DNA from: Thermoprotei archaeon
GTDB lineage: Archaea; Thermoproteota; Thermoprotei; Gearchaeales; WAQG01
Assembly (NCBI GenBank): GCA_038881895.1
Contig: JAVZOV010000001.1
Coordinates: forward strand, 496,001-560,000
Reading direction: 5' to 3'
DNA length: 64,000 bases
The notes below the pieces were generated by a model. It did no database searches, had not been told where the DNA came from, and worked only from the letters and a program-made list of their open reading frames with translations. This document shows positions 60,840 to 64,000 of this stretch, piece by piece; position 1 is the stretch's first letter, and the number at the start of each line of letters is the position of its first letter. A program made the position numbers and the translations under genes.

Positions 60840-62516
60840 ATGTGGTTTACAATTTTTGATGTAAAGAAGGTTGCTTGCGATAGAGAAGAGGCGAAATTTG
60901 ATGAAAGGATTGTTAAGAATTTAGAGATTGGAAGAAAGATCGTAGAATATTTTGTTCAGAATAGAATACCCATCTATGGTGTGAACACTGGTTTAGGAAC
61001 ATTAGTTAATGTTTTGATTCCGGAAAAAGAGGCGATAGAGTTGCAATATAATTTAATACGAACTCATGCTGCAGGTGTTGGTAAATACTTTTCAGAAGAA
61101 GAAGCGCGTTCAATAATGTTTGCGCGATTGGTTTCATTAGCTAAGGGATATTCAGGAATCTCACCTGAGGTATTTCATACGTTAAAGGATATGCTTAATA
61201 AGGGAATAATTCCTTTAATACCAGAAAAAGGGTCATTAGGTGCGAGTGGTGATTTAGCTCCTTTAGCACACATGGCACTAGGTGTTATCGGTGAAGGTAA
61301 ATGTTATTACGGTAACACTATCTGTGATGTAAAAAATGCGATGGAGAAAAAGGGGTTAAAACCAGCAAAATTAAGTTACAAAGATGGATTAGCCCTAATA
61401 AATGGTACTTCAGCCATGACGGGTATTTCATGTTTAGTATTATATAATGCATATAACATCTTTGCGCATTCTTTGGTATCAGTCTCTATGGCGCTTTTAG
61501 CATTGCATGCAAGTAAAGCACCATTTGATATTGAGGGCAATGCAAAAAAGGAGCATCCAGCTCAGAGGTTAGTGGCAGGAATCATCATGTCGTTAATTGA
61601 AGAGAGTAATATGATCAGAGATGAAAGAGAAATTATTAAAAAAATAAAGGAAGAATATGAAGAAAATAAGATAAAAATTGTACCAGAATCTTTACAGGAT
61701 GCGTATACTTTAAGAGCAATACCTCAAGTACTTGGAGCTATACTCACAACTTTATGGCACGTTAATGATGTTATAGAAAATGAGCTAAACTCTTCTAGTG
61801 ATAATCCCCTAGTTTATGTTAACAAGCACGGTAATTATGATGCTTTTCATGGAGCAAATTTTCATGGGCAACATGCAGCTCTTTACATGGATTACCTCGC
61901 TATCGCAATGACACAATTATCTAATTTTCTTGAAAGGCAAATAAATAGACTATTAAATCATCATCTGAATAAAGGTTTACCTCAATTTCTTATAAAGGGT
62001 ATACCAGGATTGAATTGTGGATTTGAAGGAGCTCAATACATTGCAACAAGCTTAGCAGCTGAAAACAGAGTTTTATCAACTCCTGCAAGTATTAATAACA
62101 TACCCTCTAACGAGGATAACCAGGATATAATCTCGATGGGATTACATGCCGCAGTAAAAGCAAGAGAGATCGTGAAAAATACATTAACAATATTAGCTAT
62201 TCACATGGCCGCATCTTATCAAGCACTGCATCTAAAAGAGAAACCGGAATACATTTTAGGTCATCCTATATCATATGCGTATCATATAATTTCCGAAAGG
62301 ATAAAACCATACACTGATAATATTATCTTTTCAGAGTATATTAAAAAATTTGAAAACTTAATAATAAGTGAAAAAATTTTAAGAAGCATAGAAAATTACT
62401 TCAAAACAAACCAAAAGAGCGAGCATGCAAAGATTTTTAACAAATTTTTTAAACAATATATAAGAGGACATACCACAACATACATTAAAAGACCTCCTAA
62501 CTTAAAAGAAGAATAA
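60840..62516 (+). CDS. hutH: Histidine ammonia-lyase
   Basis: The enzyme deaminates histidine to urocanate, the first step of histidine degradation. The MIO cofactor triad Ala-Ser-Gly is at residues 135-137 in GSLGASGDLAPLAH. IYGVNTGLGTL, SLQDAYTLRAIPQVLGA, SSDNPLVY and FHGQHAALYMDYLAIA are the family's active-site segments. It is about 50 residues longer than the usual 510, mainly from a charged helix near residues 265-285 and the C-terminal tail. No hutU, hutI or hutG lies in the window, so the pathway may be completed elsewhere or urocanate exported. A tyrosine or aromatic ammonia-lyase is less likely. Confidence 0.88.
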   Translation: MWFTIFDVKKVACDREEAKFDERIVKNLEIGRKIVEYFVQNRIPIYGVNTGLGTLVNVLIPEKEAIELQYNLIRTHAAGVGKYFSEEEARSIMFARLVSLAKGYSGISPEVFHTLKDMLNKGIIPLIPEKGSLGASGDLAPLAHMALGVIGEGKCYYGNTICDVKNAMEKKGLKPAKLSYKDGLALINGTSAMTGISCLVLYNAYNIFAHSLVSVSMALLALHASKAPFDIEGNAKKEHPAQRLVAGIIMSLIEESNMIRDEREIIKKIKEEYEENKIKIVPESLQDAYTLRAIPQVLGAILTTLWHVNDVIENELNSSSDNPLVYVNKHGNYDAFHGANFHGQHAALYMDYLAIAMTQLSNFLERQINRLLNHHLNKGLPQFLIKGIPGLNCGFEGAQYIATSLAAENRVLSTPASINNIPSNEDNQDIISMGLHAAVKAREIVKNTLTILAIHMAASYQALHLKEKPEYILGHPISYAYHIISERIKPYTDNIIFSEYIKKFENLIISEKILRSIENYFKTNQKSEHAKIFNKFFKQYIRGHTTTYIKRPPNLKEE

Positions 62517-62574
62517 TGTGAGACTTAAAATAACCTATCTCTTCGTCTGCTGATTTTTGGAAATTTATTTGTAG

Positions 62575-62710
62575 GGTTCATGCGAGCTATGTCGATATAA
62601 GTGTTCAAGTTTCTGTCTCTCTAATGAAACATCACTTTTATTAGATTTTGACATGTTTAAATTACGCCTATTTATTCCAAAACTAAAATCCTAAGTTTTC
62701 TGAACGCTCA
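62575..62710 (-). pseudogene. Degenerate TnpB-derived relic (copy 4)
   Basis: GCGAGCTATGT at 62582 and AACTAAAATCCTAAGTTTT at 62681 match GCGAGCTATGT at 56399 and AACTAAAGCTCTAAGCTTT at 56498, with exactly 99 bases between the block starts in both copies. The sequence between them is worn but alignable in places. No frame survives and the right-end hairpin side is not clear. The rest of the 62517-62785 gap shows no gene. Confidence 0.5.
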
Positions 62711-62785
62711 TCTTTAGATGAAAAATTAATTTATGGATTAAATTTTAAGCTTCTCGTTCTATGTACGTTAAATAATGAGAGTTGG

Positions 62786-63460
62786 CTAAAGAAGTTTAAT
62801 ATTTGAAGGAAGAGTAAAAAAGCTTATGATGCTCAAAATTGTGAGCAATGCTAACGTAACAAGGTCTTTTTTAGTGAATTTGACGTTTCTCCAAAAAATC
62901 CTTTTATCATCGAAACCTCTTATTTCCATTGATGTTCCCAATATTTCTGAATATTCGTATATGTAGTTTGCAGCTGAAATAGTAATTGGAATTAAAAGTC
63001 TTAAAATGCTTAAACGAGACTTTAAAAGGAGACGACTTTTCATTGCTTGATAGGTATCTTGATAGCGCCTAATCATTGTTTGCATCATGTTGTATGCTAT
63101 ATAAAAAATATAACCTATACTTGGTGAACTAATTCTGGCAAAATTTTCTGCTAACTCATAAGGCTCAATAGTGAAAATAAAAAATGCTGAAAGATTGATA
63201 AGAGTTAAAAGTCTAGAAAAAACCATTATGAACACAGAGAAGAAATTTCCACCATGTATAAACGATACAAACCCATTAAACCACGATAAACCAAAAATTA
63301 AAGGCATAAACAGTAAATACCCTCTCAATACAGTTTTTAGACCTCTGCCAACGATGAGTAAAGTAAGAAAGGCTAAGAAGAGAGGATATATAGGATCCTT
63401 TCTCCAAGTCATCAAACCCACTATTAATGCTATAATAATAGAAGTCACCAAGGCTCTCAT
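62786..63460 (-). CDS. Energy-coupling factor transporter transmembrane protein (EcfT/CbiQ-like)
   Basis: A 224-residue protein of about five helices matching EcfT/CbiQ. It has LMTWRKDPIYPLFLAFLTLLIVGR at the N-terminus and two coupling motifs: SRLLLKSRLSILRLLIPITIS and LGTSMEIRGFDDKRIFW (the A-R-G diagnostic, reading M-E-I-R-G). It links a substrate-binding S component to the ATPases. Its start overlaps the stop of the upstream ATPase gene by 4 bases. The vitamin or metal ion transported is unknown because no S component is in the window. Confidence 0.85.
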   Translation of the reverse strand: MRALVTSIIIALIVGLMTWRKDPIYPLFLAFLTLLIVGRGLKTVLRGYLLFMPLIFGLSWFNGFVSFIHGGNFFSVFIMVFSRLLTLINLSAFFIFTIEPYELAENFARISSPSIGYIFYIAYNMMQTMIRRYQDTYQAMKSRLLLKSRLSILRLLIPITISAANYIYEYSEILGTSMEIRGFDDKRIFWRNVKFTKKDLVTLALLTILSIISFFTLPSNIKLL

Positions 63461-64000
63461 AACACAACACTCCTTGGAACACCATCATACATTATATTTC
63501 CGTTGCCTAAAACAAGAAATCTATCCGCTAACTTTAATGCAAAATCTATATCATGCGTTATAAACATTAAGGTAACGCCCATGGACACAAGCTTTGAAAG
63601 CGTAACACCAATTAAACTTTTGTAATAATTATCAAGACCCACAGTAGGTTCATCGATTATTAAAATATCAGGTTTAAGTGCTAATGAAATCGCAATGCTT
63701 ACTAATTTCTTTAAACCCCTACTTAAACTATAAACAGGATAATTTGCATACTGAAAAATATCCAAACTTCTCATCAAATCCTCTACATTTACAGCATTCT
63801 TTGAAATTTTTATACTAAAGGCAATATCTTCATAAGGTGTAGACTTAACAAATAATAAATTTGGATCCTCAGGAACATATGCAATTCTACCTTGAACTTT
63901 TAGCATTCCTCTCCACGGTCTTATCAAACCCGTCATAATTTTTGATAAAGTACTCTTTCCAGAACCATTTCTTCCCAATAAAGCAACAATTTCTGATCGC
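63457..64000 (-). CDS. ECF transporter ATPase (EcfA-like), partial
   Basis: The gene enters from the right edge and lacks its N-terminus. Visible are Walker A LLGRNGSGKSTLSKIM, the signature region SLSRGLKKLVSIAISLAL (the usual L-S-G-G-Q-x-Q-R is altered to LSRGLKKL), Walker B ILIIDEPTVGLDN and H-loop MFITHDIDFALKLADRF. About 180 residues are in the window. It is the motor of the ECF transporter with the EcfT gene it overlaps. The altered signature suggests it may be one half of a heterodimeric pair. Confidence 0.85.
   Translation of the reverse strand, partial: RSEIVALLGRNGSGKSTLSKIMTGLIRPWRGMLKVQGRIAYVPEDPNLLFVKSTPYEDIAFSIKISKNAVNVEDLMRSLDIFQYANYPVYSLSRGLKKLVSIAISLALKPDILIIDEPTVGLDNYYKSLIGVTLSKLVSMGVTLMFITHDIDFALKLADRFLVLGNGNIMYDGVPRSVVL

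Noticed and set aside
1-64000. CRISPR array, rRNA, or plasmid-type replication origin
   Set aside because: I looked for regularly spaced repeats, conserved rRNA blocks and iteron clusters and saw none; the three repeat families present are dispersed and not regularly spaced.

Overview
The window is about 64 kb of AT-rich archaeal chromosome. Archaeal signs are TATA-box promoters about 25 bases before leaderless starts, short GGTG-type ribosome sites before genes inside operons, solute-binding proteins anchored by Thr-rich stalks and C-terminal membrane helices, a bacterio-opsin-activator type (HTH_10) regulator, a tRNA-Leu without encoded CCA, and IS607/TnpB elements. The gene set (peptide uptake, amino acid catabolism, CstA, divergent heme-copper oxidase, MerA) fits a heterotrophic, probably thermophilic archaeon of the Thermoproteota or Thermoplasmatota. 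The sequence alone does not let me name the lineage.

Layout. 0-9.4 kb: end of an unknown gene, a dead UPF0284 (CobT-like) gene, an EamA transporter, a hydrolase, a zinc-ribbon microprotein, then a small operon of a catalytically dead serine recombinase, a 72-residue protein and a B12/radical SAM-type enzyme; then an M20 peptidase, a DUF6062 protein, an S66 peptidase and tRNA-Leu. 9.4-19.2 kb: a peptide transporter locus without ATPases (binding protein plus two permeases), a secreted surface protein, and a complete iron/thiamine-type ABC transporter with a fused double permease. 19.5-28.1 kb: CstA, two divergent unknown proteins, two-subunit fumarase, an alanyl-tRNA editing protein, and a three-gene catabolic cluster (M29-like aminopeptidase, Asp/hydantoin racemase, DUF917). 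28.5-34.1 kb: a complete Dpp/Opp operon on the minus strand.

34.4-47.6 kb: an epimerase, YtcJ-like amidohydrolase, saccharopine dehydrogenase-like protein, GPH-type symporter, a small foreign-looking island, aminotransferase, aspartate racemase, a large winged-helix regulator, a membrane microprotein, an Fe-S DNA glycosylase-like protein and an S9 peptidase. 47.9-54.5 kb: MerA, then a two-subunit heme-copper oxidase-like complex divergent from an HTH_10 regulator with a perfect 16-bp palindrome between them, then an acyl-CoA synthetase. 55-64 kb: an EamA transporter, TnpB relics, a LOG-like protein, an intact-looking IS607 element, threonine synthase, an isochorismatase-like hydrolase, histidine ammonia-lyase and the start of an ECF-type transporter.

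The physiology hangs together as uptake and breakdown of peptides and amino acids: two peptide importers, several peptidases, racemases, aminotransferase, HAL, CstA and fumarase. The most unusual material is (i) the oxidase-like complex, whose CuB histidine is replaced by Asp and whose subunit II has lost the CuA cysteines in an otherwise readable motif, and (ii) three families of short dispersed repeats, two of them derived from TnpB-type elements.
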